Shown here: piece after piece, positions 43,887-53,242 of the stretch
How the letters are laid out: every line of letters begins with the position of its first letter
How positions within the stretch are numbered: position 1 is the first letter of the stretch
NCBI GenBank assembly: GCA_963747005.1
Contig: CAVVDT010000003.1
Location: forward strand, 62,001 to 126,000
Length of the DNA: 64,000 nucleotides
Direction of reading: 5' to 3'
DNA from: CAVVDT01 sp963747005
GTDB lineage: Bacteria > Pseudomonadota > Alphaproteobacteria > Rhizobiales > Aestuariivirgaceae
Translations under genes and position numbers: made by a program
Notes under the pieces: model-generated
Database searches by the model: none
Seen by the model: the letters and a program-made list of their open reading frames with translations, nothing else
Told to the model about the DNA's origin: nothing

Positions 43887-44737
43887 CGAGCCGCACCGTC
43901 AGGAATGTCTCCAACGAGGACCTGCGCGAAAGGGCGCGGATGATCCGCCTGGAAACGCTGCGCCTAACCGATATCTGCGGCTCGGGCCACTACGGATCGA
44001 CCTTTTCCATGGCCGAACTGGTGGCCGTTCTTTACTACCAGCTTCTGAACGTCGATCCGAAGAACGCGAAATGGGCTGACCGCGACCGCTTCACCATGGG
44101 CAAGGGCCATGCCGCAATCGGCCTGTTTCCGGTGTTGGCCGACCTCGGTTTCTTTCCCGCAGACTGGCTCGACACCTATACCCGCTTCGGGTCGCCGCTG
44201 GGCGATCATCCCGACATGAAGAAGGTGCCGGGGGCGGATTTTTCTTCCGGCTCCATCGGCCATAACCTGTCGGTGTCGGTGGGCATGGCACTGGGGTTGA
44301 AGCGCAAGGGTTCGCCGGCCCGGGTCGTCTGCCTGATGGGCGACGGCGAGCAGGCGGAAGGCCAGATCTGGGAAGCGGCGATTTCCGGCGCCCATTGGTG
44401 CCTCGACAATCTGGTCGGCATCGTTGACATCAACGCCGCCGGCTCCGACGGGCTGACCCAGCAGACCATGAAGACCGAGCCGCTGAAGGCCAAGTGGGAA
44501 GCCTTCGGCTGGCGCACCTTCGTTCTGGAAGACGGTCATAACCTCGATGCCGTCTCCGATACCCTGAACCGGGCACTCAACGCCCCCGACGGGCGGCCGA
44601 CCTGCGTGCTCGCCTATACGGTCGCCGGCAAGGGCGTGTCGTTCATGGAGCATGGCTGGGAATGGCATCTCGGTTTCCTTGGCCCCAGTGACCTCGAACA
44701 GGCTTACCGCGAAGTGATGGAAGGCAACATCGGATGA
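43883..44737 (+). CDS. Transketolase, N-terminal (TPP-binding) subunit
   Basis: A 284-residue half of a split transketolase. It carries GSGHYGSTFSMAELVAVLY, FTMGKGHAAIGLF, GSIGHNLSVSVGMALG and the TPP/magnesium motif GDGEQAEGQIWEAA near residue 150. Split transketolases transfer two-carbon ketol units between sugar phosphates; specialised pairs serve apulose-phosphate or sulfosugar pathways. ATG 43883 overlaps the previous stop, and its own stop overlaps the C-terminal subunit's start by four bases, consistent with a two-subunit complex. Confidence 0.92.
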   Translation: MTSRTVRNVSNEDLRERARMIRLETLRLTDICGSGHYGSTFSMAELVAVLYYQLLNVDPKNAKWADRDRFTMGKGHAAIGLFPVLADLGFFPADWLDTYTRFGSPLGDHPDMKKVPGADFSSGSIGHNLSVSVGMALGLKRKGSPARVVCLMGDGEQAEGQIWEAAISGAHWCLDNLVGIVDINAAGSDGLTQQTMKTEPLKAKWEAFGWRTFVLEDGHNLDAVSDTLNRALNAPDGRPTCVLAYTVAGKGVSFMEHGWEWHLGFLGPSDLEQAYREVMEGNIG

Positions 44738-45810
44738 ACCGCTACGTTCCCCAGCCGCGCGCACCTGGCATGAGCTACATGACGGCTGAGATGAAGGCCG
44801 CCATCGACCTGTCCGAATCGCGTGTCGGCGCCATGCGCGACGAGGCCACCTGGGACATGGCCGCCTCGCTCGGCCTGTCGCGGCAACTGACCACCGGCGA
44901 GGTGCTGGTCGACCTCGCCGATGCCGGCCGCGACGATATCGTCGTCTGCACCGCCGATCTCGGCCGCCCCACCCAGGTCATCGGTTTCGGGCGCAAGTAT
45001 CCCGACCGCTATTTCAACTTCGGTATCGCCGAGCGCAACATGATCGGCGCGGCGGCGGGGCTGGCGACCACTGGGTATCTGCCAGTGATCTCCAACTATT
45101 CCTTCTTCCTTGCTCTCATGGGGCTGGAGAACATCCGCAACGATATCTGCTATCCGAACCTCAACGTGCGCATGATCGGCACCCATTCCGGCATCGCCAT
45201 GGGCTTTTACGGCACCTCGCATCATTGCAATGAGGATATCGGGGCCTTGCGGGCCCTCGCCGGCCTGACAGTAATGGCGCCGTGCGACGGTAACGCCATC
45301 CGCTCTGCCTTCCAGGCCACCATCGATCATCAAGGTCCCATCTATTTTCGCGCCGGCCGCGGGCGCGAGACGGTGGTCTACGATCAACCGCCAGCCTGGG
45401 AAATCGGCGGCTCCAACACCTTGCGCGAGGGCGCCGATGCGACGGTGCTCGCCATCGGCAATCTCGTTGCCGCCAGTCTAGGTGCTGCCGATATCCTGGA
45501 AAGGGAAGGTATCGGGCTTACCGTCGTTGACATGTATTCCCTTCGCCCCGTCGACCGTGCGCCGATCAGACGCGCGGCGAACGCGAATGGTCTGGTGATT
45601 TCGGCCGAGGAACACAATATAACCTCCGGCTTCGGTTCGGCTGTCGCCGAAGTGATCGCCGAGGAAGGGCTTTCCTGCCGCCTCCATCGCATCGGTATGC
45701 CGGACGACTATTCACTGCTGGGTCCGCCCACCCATCTCTACCGCTATTACGGCCTCGATGCCGAAGGCGTGGCGACGCGGGTGCGCAGGGCCTTGGGCAA
45801 AGGGACCTGA
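44734..45810 (+). CDS. Transketolase, C-terminal subunit (pyrimidine-binding and C-terminal domains)
   Basis: A 358-residue partner of the preceding subunit. The catalytic-glutamate motif FNFGIAERNMIGAAAGLA lies near residue 93; LEEREGIGLTVVD-like sequence and VISAEEHNITSGFGSAVAE mark the C-terminal domain. There is an N-terminal extension of about 40 residues relative to other small subunits (MNRYVPQPRAPGMSYMTAEMKAA). It is followed six bases later by the SDR. The pair is dedicated to this cluster rather than housekeeping, judging by its split form and operon. Confidence 0.92.
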   Translation: MNRYVPQPRAPGMSYMTAEMKAAIDLSESRVGAMRDEATWDMAASLGLSRQLTTGEVLVDLADAGRDDIVVCTADLGRPTQVIGFGRKYPDRYFNFGIAERNMIGAAAGLATTGYLPVISNYSFFLALMGLENIRNDICYPNLNVRMIGTHSGIAMGFYGTSHHCNEDIGALRALAGLTVMAPCDGNAIRSAFQATIDHQGPIYFRAGRGRETVVYDQPPAWEIGGSNTLREGADATVLAIGNLVAASLGAADILEREGIGLTVVDMYSLRPVDRAPIRRAANANGLVISAEEHNITSGFGSAVAEVIAEEGLSCRLHRIGMPDDYSLLGPPTHLYRYYGLDAEGVATRVRRALGKGT

Positions 45811-45815
45811 CGACC

Positions 45816-46568
45816 ATGCTCTTGAAGGGAAAGATCGCCGTCATCACCGGGGCGGCCAGTCCGCGCGGGCTCGGCCTTGCCATGGCACGGCTGTTCGCCG
45901 AGCAGGGTGCCAGCATCGCCATTCTCGATCTCGATGCCGACAAGGCGAAGGAGGCGGCGAGATCGCTGAAGCGCCGCGGTCACATGGGTATCCGGTGCGA
46001 CGTGGCCAAGAGGCCGCAGTGCGAGCGTGCCGTGACCCGCATCCTCAAGCGCCACGGCCGCATCGATGTGCTGGTCAACAATGCCGGCATCACCTCGCCG
46101 GAGCGGCTGCTGGAGGTAACGCTTGAAAGCTATAACCGCGTCATGGACATCAACATGCGCGGCACCCTCAACATGACGCAGGCCGTGGTGCCGGTCATGC
46201 GGGCGCAACGTTCGGGCTCGATCATCAACCTGTCCTCGGTGTCCGCCCAGCGCGGCGGTGGCATCTTCGGCGGCTCGCACTATTCCGCCGCCAAGGCCGC
46301 CATCCTCGGTTACACCAAGGCATGCGCGCGCGAGCTTGGCCCTGACAACGTGCGCGTCAATGCCATCTGCCCGAGCTTCATCGACACCGACATCACCGCC
46401 GGATTGATGACCCCGGAAAAGCTCAAGGCGATCATCGCATCGGTCCCCCTGGGCCGGCCGGGCCATGCCGGCGACGTTGCCGGCTGTGCCCTTTTCCTTG
46501 CCAGCGATCTGGCCTCCTACGTCACTGGCAGCGAGATCGACGCCAACGGCGGCAGCCATATTCACTAA
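45816..46568 (+). CDS. SDR-family oxidoreductase
   Basis: A 250-residue classical short-chain dehydrogenase. The cofactor loop is TGAASPRGLGLAMA (near residue 10), NNAGITSPE near 88, the catalytic S-Y-K set in NLSSVSAQRGGG with HYSAAKAAI (Tyr about 153, Lys about 157), and a C-terminal GSEIDANGGSHIH close to the family's usual ending. It likely interconverts a sugar, polyol or aldehyde with its keto form. Position in the operon makes it part of the imported-substrate pathway. Confidence 0.9.
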   Translation: MLLKGKIAVITGAASPRGLGLAMARLFAEQGASIAILDLDADKAKEAARSLKRRGHMGIRCDVAKRPQCERAVTRILKRHGRIDVLVNNAGITSPERLLEVTLESYNRVMDINMRGTLNMTQAVVPVMRAQRSGSIINLSSVSAQRGGGIFGGSHYSAAKAAILGYTKACARELGPDNVRVNAICPSFIDTDITAGLMTPEKLKAIIASVPLGRPGHAGDVAGCALFLASDLASYVTGSEIDANGGSHIH

Positions 46569-46631
46569 TCGCCTGCAAGCCGGGTTTTCACCCGCCGTTG
46601 CTACCGCCTCAACCTTACGAGATATGTCACC

Positions 46632-47702
46632 ATGCCCGATGAACCATTTCCTCTCGTCTTCGATGGTCACAACGACGTCCTGTTGCGTCTCCACAAGAAG
46701 AAAAGGCCGGGAGTGGAAAGTGATTTTGTCGACGGCGACGGCGAGGGCCATCTCGACCTGCCGCGCATGCGCCAGGGCGGTTTCGGCGGCGGCATGTTCG
46801 CCATCTTCGTTCCCTCGGGCGAGAGCTTTGTCGCCATGGACAAGCTCATGCAGGGCGAACGCTACGACGTGCCGCTGCCGCAAGTGATGCAGGCGAGCGA
46901 TGCACTGCCGGTGGCGCTTGCCATGGCGGCGATTCTGTTTCGCATCGAGGTGGCGGCAAAGGGGGCCTTCCGGGTGTGCCGTTCAGCCGGCGATATTCGC
47001 GCCGCGCTGGCCGAGGGTGCGGTGGCCGCCGTCTTTCATATCGAGGGTGCCGAAGCCATCGACCGCGATCTCAATGCGCTCGACGTGCTCTACCGGGCCG
47101 GCCTGCGCTCGCTCGGGCCGGTATGGAGCCGCCCGACCATCTTCGGCCATGGCGTGCCCTTCCGCTATCCCTCGACCGGCGATACCGGACCCGGCCTCAC
47201 CGATGCCGGCAAGGCGCTCGTCAAGGCATGCAACGATCTGGGGATTGTCGTTGATTTGTCGCATCTCAACGAGAAGGGCTTCTGGGACGTGGCGGCCGGG
47301 AGCCGCGCCCCGCTGATCGCCACCCATTCCAATGCCCATGCAATCTGCCCCCACGCCCGCAACCTCAGCGATCGCCAGTTGCATGCCATCCGCGACACCG
47401 GCGGCATGGTCGGCCTCAACTTCGCCACCTGCTTCCTGCGGCCCGACGGGCAGAGCGGCACCGACACCCCGCTCGATGTCATGGCGCGCCATCTCGATCA
47501 CCTGATCGCCAACGCCGGGCTCGATCATGTGGGCTTCGGTTCCGATTTCGACGGCGCCCATGTGCCGCAGGAAATCGGCGACGTTACCGGATTGCCCGTC
47601 TTGCTGGCCTTCCTTCGCCGCCACGGCTATGACGACGATACGCTTCGCAAACTCGCTCACGAGAACTGGATTGCCGCCCTCGAACGCACCTGGGGTGCGT
47701 GA
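46632..47702 (+). CDS. Membrane-dipeptidase-family (M19) metallopeptidase
   Basis: A 356-residue member of the M19 renal-dipeptidase family, an amidohydrolase fold with two zincs. Visible are FDGHNDVLLRL (first HxD zinc motif, residues 10-20), IEGAEAIDRDL with the bridging glutamate, the VDLSHLNEKGFWDV and ATHSNAHAICPHARN segments with zinc histidines, and GFGSDFDGAHVP. No signal peptide is evident, so it is probably cytoplasmic. M19 enzymes cleave dipeptides, some with D-residues; its presence in a sugar operon hints at an amide- or amino-linked substrate. It converges tail-to-tail with the hydratase. Confidence 0.9.
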   Translation: MPDEPFPLVFDGHNDVLLRLHKKKRPGVESDFVDGDGEGHLDLPRMRQGGFGGGMFAIFVPSGESFVAMDKLMQGERYDVPLPQVMQASDALPVALAMAAILFRIEVAAKGAFRVCRSAGDIRAALAEGAVAAVFHIEGAEAIDRDLNALDVLYRAGLRSLGPVWSRPTIFGHGVPFRYPSTGDTGPGLTDAGKALVKACNDLGIVVDLSHLNEKGFWDVAAGSRAPLIATHSNAHAICPHARNLSDRQLHAIRDTGGMVGLNFATCFLRPDGQSGTDTPLDVMARHLDHLIANAGLDHVGFGSDFDGAHVPQEIGDVTGLPVLLAFLRRHGYDDDTLRKLAHENWIAALERTWGA

Positions 47703-48488
47703 TCAGGTAAAGGCGAGACTGACCTTGCCGAGGCGGCCGAAATCCGCCGTGAAGCGATCGCCGGGGACGACCGGCAGCGGCACAGCGCACGTGCCCGTCG
47801 TCACCACCTCGCCGGCCTTCAGGCCGATGCCAAGTCCCGAAAGTTCGTTGGCGATCCACGTGAGCGCGAGGCACGGGCCGCCAAGCACGTTGGCGCCGAC
47901 GCCGTCGCGCTCGATCTTGCCGGCGATGGCGCAGGCGACCGGATAGGCAGCGAGATCGAGGTCGCGCCAGTCGTCGGCTTCGGCGCCCAGCATGAACAGG
48001 TGGGCGCAGGCATCATCGGCGATGAGTTGGGCCTCTCCCACGACGGTGAAATCAGCAAACCGAGAATCGGGCACCTCGATGGCCGGATGCAAGCTGGCGA
48101 TGGCGGCCATCACCTCGTCCACGGCATAGGGCTTGCGGTGCGGCGGCAGGTTGACCCCCATGCGGAAGGCGAATTCAGGCTCCGCCACCCGCATGCGGTT
48201 GCCCTCAAGCGATACGCTCGAGCCGTTTTCCACCACCCGCTCGGCGAGGATGCGGCCGGCCATCGGGCCACTGACATTGATGTGTGCCTGGCCCGCAGCG
48301 CTGGTGGCGGCAATCTTCCAGCCGTAGAGTGGCACGGTCGTGTGGGCCTCAAGCCGCGCCTGGATGGCATAACCTTCCGCACGCGTCGCGGGGCGCATGT
48401 CGTCAGGCAGGTGAGCCATTACCCGACCCGCCTTCCAGGCCTGCCACAGATGCGCCGAAGCCCGCTCTATGTCGTCGTGCGTCATCAT
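47703..48488 (-). CDS. 2-keto-4-pentenoate hydratase-like protein (FAH superfamily)
   Basis: A 261-residue MhpD-type member of the FAH superfamily. It shows YGWKIAATSAAGQAHINVSGPMAG, AEPEFAFRMG with metal-binding acids (near 104-113), HPAIEVPDSRF, and the C-terminal TTGTCAVPLPVVPGD. Such enzymes hydrate 2-hydroxypenta-2,4-dienoate or act on related 2-oxo acids, including sugar-acid degradation intermediates. Its stop abuts the M19 gene's stop. It is separated by three bases from the DenD-like gene on the same strand, so these two form a small operon. Confidence 0.88.
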   Translation of the reverse strand: MMTHDDIERASAHLWQAWKAGRVMAHLPDDMRPATRAEGYAIQARLEAHTTVPLYGWKIAATSAAGQAHINVSGPMAGRILAERVVENGSSVSLEGNRMRVAEPEFAFRMGVNLPPHRKPYAVDEVMAAIASLHPAIEVPDSRFADFTVVGEAQLIADDACAHLFMLGAEADDWRDLDLAAYPVACAIAGKIERDGVGANVLGGPCLALTWIANELSGLGIGLKAGEVVTTGTCAVPLPVVPGDRFTADFGRLGKVSLAFT

Positions 48489-48491
48489 CGC

Positions 48492-49481
48492 TCAGGCCGC
48501 CACCTTGCCACCCAGCTCATCCTCGATATGCGCCCTGATGATATCGTCGAAGGAGTGGTCTGCGGTGAACCCCAGTTGCAGCGCGCGGCGGGCATCGAAC
48601 TGGCGCGGCCAGCCGGCGACGATCTTTGCAATGAAGGGATCGGGCTCGCGGCGGATGCGCTTGACCACCGCTTCGCCGGCCACTCTTTTCAGCGCCGCGA
48701 TCTGCTCGCCGACCGTGACCGCCAGGCCCGGCATGGTGAGCGAGCGCCGGGCGGCCAGCAGGTTGCCGTCGATGGTGGCGGCGCGGGTGAGGAAGCCCAT
48801 GGCGGCGCGTGGGCTGGCATGCCAGTGGAGCACGTCTTCGGAAACCGGCAACACCGCCTCGTGGCCGGCCAGCGGCTCGCGGCAGATATTCGAAAAGAAG
48901 CCTGAGGCCGCCTTGTTGGGCTTGCCCGGCCGGATGCAGATGGTCGGCAGGCGGATGCCGACGCCATCGAGCATGCCCTTGCGGGTGTAGTCGGCCAGAA
49001 GCAGTTCGCCGATCGCCTTCTGGGTGCCGTAGCTGGTGAGCGGCGTCAGGTGAAAGTCGTCGGGGATCCTTTCCGGGAACGGCGCGCCGAAGACGGCGAT
49101 GGACGAGGCGAACACCACCCGCGGCCTGCTGGTGCTCGCTTCATAGCCATGGCGCACGCTTTCCAGCAGTTTGTGGGTGCCCTGCATGTTGATGCGGTAG
49201 CCCTTGTCGAAGTCCTGCTCGGCCTCGCCCGACACGATGGCCGCCAGGTGGAAGATGACATCGGGGTGTTCGGCGACAAGCCGGTCGGTCTCGCCTTCGC
49301 CCGGCAGATCGCCGGTCATCACCTTGACGGGGAAGGCAGCGTCGTCGGGAATTGCCGGCGTTACCACGTCGTAGAGCGTGAGCCCGGTGATCTCGCGCCC
49401 GCCCAACTGCCCGCTTGCCGCCAGATGCCGGGCCAGCTTGCTGCCCAGCAGGCCGCCGCCGCCGGTAATGGCAATTTTCAT
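48492..49481 (-). CDS. denD: D-erythronate dehydrogenase-like NAD-dependent epimerase/dehydratase
   Basis: A 329-residue extended-SDR protein. It opens IAITGGGGLLGSKLARHL (NAD loop), has HLAAIVSGEAEQDFDKGYRIN near 78-98, the catalytic LTSYGTQKAIGELLLADY (YxxxK near 150-154), and IRLPTICIRPGKPNKAASGF. This set closely matches DenD, which oxidises D-erythronate to 2-oxo-tetronate. The partners of the known erythronate pathway (OtnK, OtnC, OtnI) are not in this window, so the substrate may differ. First gene of the minus-strand pair. Confidence 0.85.
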   Translation of the reverse strand: MKIAITGGGGLLGSKLARHLAASGQLGGREITGLTLYDVVTPAIPDDAAFPVKVMTGDLPGEGETDRLVAEHPDVIFHLAAIVSGEAEQDFDKGYRINMQGTHKLLESVRHGYEASTSRPRVVFASSIAVFGAPFPERIPDDFHLTPLTSYGTQKAIGELLLADYTRKGMLDGVGIRLPTICIRPGKPNKAASGFFSNICREPLAGHEAVLPVSEDVLHWHASPRAAMGFLTRAATIDGNLLAARRSLTMPGLAVTVGEQIAALKRVAGEAVVKRIRREPDPFIAKIVAGWPRQFDARRALQLGFTADHSFDDIIRAHIEDELGGKVAA

Positions 49482-49677
49482 TCACAACCCCTCCCTCACA
49501 CGAAAGGCACTTTTCCACCCCTCGCGCCGAACAGCAACCTTTTTGACGTGAGCGCGGCTGTCTGGACGGCGCAAACATCATTTGCAAGGATTGAAGCCAG
49601 GATCGTCGCCGATGCTGCAGCCGCGAGGCAAGGGAGACGGCGGGTCTTCGGGCAAATGCAAGGGGAGAATTCGGCGC

Positions 49678-50967
49678 GTGACCAGGCCCGCAGGCGGCAA
49701 GATGGGGCTCGTGGGGGCCGTTGCCATCGGCATCGGCGGCATGGTGGGCGGTGGCATCTTTGCTGTCCTCGGCCTGGCGGTGCAACTTGCGCACGGCGGC
49801 ACGCCGGTGGCCTTCGCGCTCGCTGGCATCGTGGCGCTGTTGACGGCCTATTCCTATGCCAGGCTTTCCGTTGCCTATCCCAGCCGCGGCGGAACCGTCA
49901 CTTTTCTCGACCGCATTTTTGGTGCGGGGTTGTTCTCCGGCAGTCTGAATGTGTTGCTGTGGCTGAGCTATGTCGTGATGCTGTCGCTTTATGCCTTCGC
50001 GTTCGGCAGCTATGGCGCGACATTCTTCCCTGCGGCCTGGCAGGGACCTGGCAAGCACATGCTGATCAGCCTCGCCGTGATCGCCATCACGGGACTGAAC
50101 CTCATGAGCGCTGATCTGATCGCCAAGGCGGAGGACTGGATTGTCGGCCTGAAACTGGCAATCCTGGTTGTATTCGTGGGTGCCGGTCTCCCGAGCGTTG
50201 AAATGGCGCGCATTGCGCCCGCCACATGGTCGCCGCCCCTGCAGCTGGCGGCCGGCGGCATGATCATCTTTCTTGCCTATGAGGGCTTCGAGCTGATTGC
50301 CAATACCGCCCAGGACGTACGCACCCCGGCACGCACCTTGCCGCGCGCCTTCTACCTGTCGATCGCCATTGTCATCGCCCTTTATATTCTGGTCGCGGTC
50401 GTCACGGTGGGAACGTTGGGCATCGATCAGATCGTTGCGGCCGAGGATTATGCGCTCGCCGTGGCGGCGCGGCCGTTTCTGGGTCAACCGGGCTTCACCA
50501 TGATCGCGGTGGCCGCCATGCTGTCCACCGCCTCGGCCATCAATGCCACGCTGTATGGCGCTGCGCGCCTCAGCTATTGCATCGCCCGCGACGGCGAACT
50601 GCCCTCGGCGCTGGAGCGCCAGGTGTGGGGCGAGCCGGTGGAAGGGCTGCTGATCACCGCCGGTCTGACCCTCATCGTGGTCAACGGCTTCGATCTGACG
50701 AGCATTTCGACCATGGGCAGTGCCGGATTTCTTGCCATATTCGCGGCCGTGAATGCGGGCAACGCGCTCAAGGCGTCGCAGACCAGCAGTCGCGGCTGGA
50801 TTTCGGCGCTTGGCGCGGCGGCATGCCTGACAGCGCTGGCCGCCCTGATCTGGCAGACGGCCATGACGGCGCCGGCAAAACTTGCCATCCTCGCCGCGAT
50901 GGTGGCGCTGTCGGTGACCATCGAAGGTGGCTACCGGCTGGCGCGGCGGGCCCCGCGCTTTCGCTAG
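49678..50967 (+). CDS. APC-superfamily amino acid permease
   Basis: A 429-residue inner-membrane permease with about twelve helices. Family marks are the unwound helix-1 region VGAVAIGIGGMVGGGIFAVLG (near residues 14-34) and FLAYEGFELIANTAQDVRTPARTLPRA (near 197-223), typical of APC cation/amino-acid transporters. I chose GTG 49678 because AAGGGGAG sits about ten bases upstream; ATG 49582 would add a long, non-homologous N-terminus. Substrate not determinable. It appears monocistronic. Confidence 0.88.
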   Translation: MTRPAGGKMGLVGAVAIGIGGMVGGGIFAVLGLAVQLAHGGTPVAFALAGIVALLTAYSYARLSVAYPSRGGTVTFLDRIFGAGLFSGSLNVLLWLSYVVMLSLYAFAFGSYGATFFPAAWQGPGKHMLISLAVIAITGLNLMSADLIAKAEDWIVGLKLAILVVFVGAGLPSVEMARIAPATWSPPLQLAAGGMIIFLAYEGFELIANTAQDVRTPARTLPRAFYLSIAIVIALYILVAVVTVGTLGIDQIVAAEDYALAVAARPFLGQPGFTMIAVAAMLSTASAINATLYGAARLSYCIARDGELPSALERQVWGEPVEGLLITAGLTLIVVNGFDLTSISTMGSAGFLAIFAAVNAGNALKASQTSSRGWISALGAAACLTALAALIWQTAMTAPAKLAILAAMVALSVTIEGGYRLARRAPRFR

Positions 50968-51070
50968 CGGCTACGAAAGCCGGCTGCCATTGTGAGGCAA
51001 TCTTGCCTTTGATCGCCCACGGCGCGTAACTTCCGGGTTGAGTATCCCCCGGGGACGGACACGCGACTGG

Positions 51071-51688
51071 ATGCGACCGATGAAGATGTTCCTGCATGTC
51101 GGAAGTGGCCACAAGCGGCAGGAGCACACAACGCCGGGCTTCAGCACACCGGAGTGGAGCGAGATTCGACTCGATATCGACCCGAGCGTGAAGCCGGACA
51201 TCGTGGGATCGTTGACCGACATGTCGGCCGTCGCAGATGCTTCGATGCAGGGCGTCTTTTCTTCCCACAACATAGAGCATCTCTACCCGCATGAGGTGCC
51301 GCTGGCGCTTGCGGAGTTCAAGCGTGTCCTGTCGGACGACGGCATCGTGGTAGTGACTTGTCCCGATCTCAAGTCGGTGGCCAGACTGATCGCCGACGAC
51401 AAGCTGACGGACACGGCCTACGTCTCGGGCATGGGTGCAATCACGCCGCTCGACATCGTCTACGGCCATCGCGCGTCCGTGGCACGCGGCAACTACTTCA
51501 TGGCGCATCGGGGCGGCTTTACCATCAAGACCCTCCTAGAGGCCTTTAATCGCGCCGGCTTCGGCGCCGTCGGTGGCATCGAGCGGCCGAGCCGCTTCGA
51601 TCTTTGGGCGCTGGCAACCAAGTCCAGGATGGACGTCGACGCCTTTCGCCAGCTCGCGAGGACGCATCTGCCCCAGGCAAGCAGGTAG
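51071..51688 (+). CDS. Class I SAM-dependent methyltransferase-like protein
   Basis: About 205 residues. The N-terminal motif FLHVGSGHKRQEHTTPGF resembles motif I in sugar/lipid-type methyltransferases, followed by RLDIDPSVKPDIVGSLTDM (motif II acids) and the conserved HNIEHLYPHEVPLALAEFKRVLSDDGIVVVTCPD. The family is found in polysaccharide and natural-product loci; its acceptor is unknown. Start at ATG 51071 or 51080 is uncertain. It is the last gene of ordinary base composition before the accessory region. Confidence 0.78.
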   Translation: MRPMKMFLHVGSGHKRQEHTTPGFSTPEWSEIRLDIDPSVKPDIVGSLTDMSAVADASMQGVFSSHNIEHLYPHEVPLALAEFKRVLSDDGIVVVTCPDLKSVARLIADDKLTDTAYVSGMGAITPLDIVYGHRASVARGNYFMAHRGGFTIKTLLEAFNRAGFGAVGGIERPSRFDLWALATKSRMDVDAFRQLARTHLPQASR

Positions 51689-51978
51689 CGGCCTGCGGGC
51701 GTCCAGGTATATGCGGTTGAAAACAGGCGGCGGCGGGATGCCGGAACTGGCTTGCCCATCCCCCAGTATGCGTATCAGGCGTCGTCGCAAATCGGTTGAA
51801 TTCTATGCGAAGCGTTAAAAGACTCTAAATTTTTTGTTGGCACAATCTATACCGAGATTTGGCATTCGCTCATATCGCACCTGAAAGGTTGGGCGTTTGC
51901 CTATACCGATTCGAAAATGTAAAACACACCGCAACCCAAGTTAGTACCATGATGTCGATCTTGCACAATCTTATTAAA

Positions 51979-53025
51979 ATGCCATCAGTAAATAAGAGAT
52001 TTATTTTCGGCCTCGCGTGTTGTTTTTGTTTGGCAACGAGTAGCAGTGCTTTTGGCGTGGAGCAGTGTTTTACGAGTTCGCAGGCGCCAAAAGATCGGCT
52101 CAATGTTTTCAGAAATGCACCGCCACCAACAAGTAACACTGGAAGTTTTGCCTATTATCCCATGAATAGTGCCGTTACCTTGCAAGTCAATAAATTACAG
52201 AACATGGATAATAGTGTGGACGGTTATGCCTTTTTATGGGTCAACCGGATTGGATCGAGAGGCAATCCGTTCTTTTCGCCCTATTATGACAATGGCACCC
52301 TGGTCAAGGCCACGTTCACGGGCTATCGCGAGGCCAACGCCTGCACGCGCATTCAGGCCGGATATCTGCTGGGTGATGATATGGGGGATCTGAAATCGAT
52401 AGCCCTCAGCAGAGGACTGACGCTCGTCAATCGTGACGACGATTTGTCATGGCTCGTCAGCTATGGGGTGCTGACCGATACCTGTGTCTTGCCCACCGAC
52501 AGGTTGGACAATTCCTCAAAGGGCATCGTGTTGGACTATGAAGTGCAAGACGACCGTTCGCCGGATTGGGCAAGCAGATTTCTGATCAAGATGGCGGAGA
52601 TGATCAGGAGCCACGACAAATCGCCCATCCTGTACACGAATCCGCTTGATGGACCGTCACGTGTACGCAATGGCATAGACGAGGACAACGCGCCGGAAAT
52701 TCGCTCTCATTTTGATAAGGTCAGCATCATTCTGTGGAGTGGCCACGAAGGCAGCGATTTGAGAGAGAGTTTCCGGAGCCAGGTTGACTATTGGCGCGGA
52801 TCGAATCTTATTGCCGATATAAAAGACAAGATTCTGATGGTATTTGAATTGGCCAACACGTCGCTTGCTGACTCGAAGTTGGTGCACAAAATTATGAACG
52901 AGAAATCACTTACCAATATCATGTTTTGGAGAAATGGTGCTGAAATTGGTGGCGATTGTGATGCGGAAGTAAACAAAAAGATCGCCTGCCTGGCGTTCGA
53001 CGATTGCAAGGACATTTCGTACTAG
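51979..53025 (+). CDS. Exported protein of unknown function, atypical composition
   Basis: 348 residues from ATG 51979, which begins a Sec-type signal peptide (MPSVNKRFIFGLACCFCLATSSSAFG); upstream in-frame ATGs at 51949 and 51859 are possible. No known family is recognised. Segments such as GIVLDYEVQDD, SPILYTNPLDG, IILWSGHEGSD and MVFELANT are spaced as in (beta/alpha) barrels, and LDYE could be an acidic active-site pair as in glycoside-hydrolase-like proteins; this is a weak guess. The gene and its upstream 290 bases are clearly less GC-rich than the rest, pointing to foreign origin. No ribosome site is obvious. Confidence 0.6.
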   Translation: MPSVNKRFIFGLACCFCLATSSSAFGVEQCFTSSQAPKDRLNVFRNAPPPTSNTGSFAYYPMNSAVTLQVNKLQNMDNSVDGYAFLWVNRIGSRGNPFFSPYYDNGTLVKATFTGYREANACTRIQAGYLLGDDMGDLKSIALSRGLTLVNRDDDLSWLVSYGVLTDTCVLPTDRLDNSSKGIVLDYEVQDDRSPDWASRFLIKMAEMIRSHDKSPILYTNPLDGPSRVRNGIDEDNAPEIRSHFDKVSIILWSGHEGSDLRESFRSQVDYWRGSNLIADIKDKILMVFELANTSLADSKLVHKIMNEKSLTNIMFWRNGAEIGGDCDAEVNKKIACLAFDDCKDISY

Positions 53026-53242
53026 GGGGAAACGGCGGGCCAAAGGGTCGACCTTTGCTCGGGCAACCTATATTGCTGACGTGATTGATCCGGGCATCGG
53101 GAATTCTGCCGTCCTGAAGAACCGCCTGCGGGTGAAGCGTTGTCCCAATGCAATCCAACAGACGCGGGCTGACGCAACAGGTGCTTCAGGTCCCCTCAGG
53201 CAGGACGGCCTCGCTGGGACCTGAGCGCCGGCAATCCATGTT

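Noticed and set aside
51837..51855. TTGGCAC as a possible sigma-54 promoter upstream of the low-GC exported gene
   Set aside because: The -12 half (TTGCA at N5) is absent; only the -24-like half is present.
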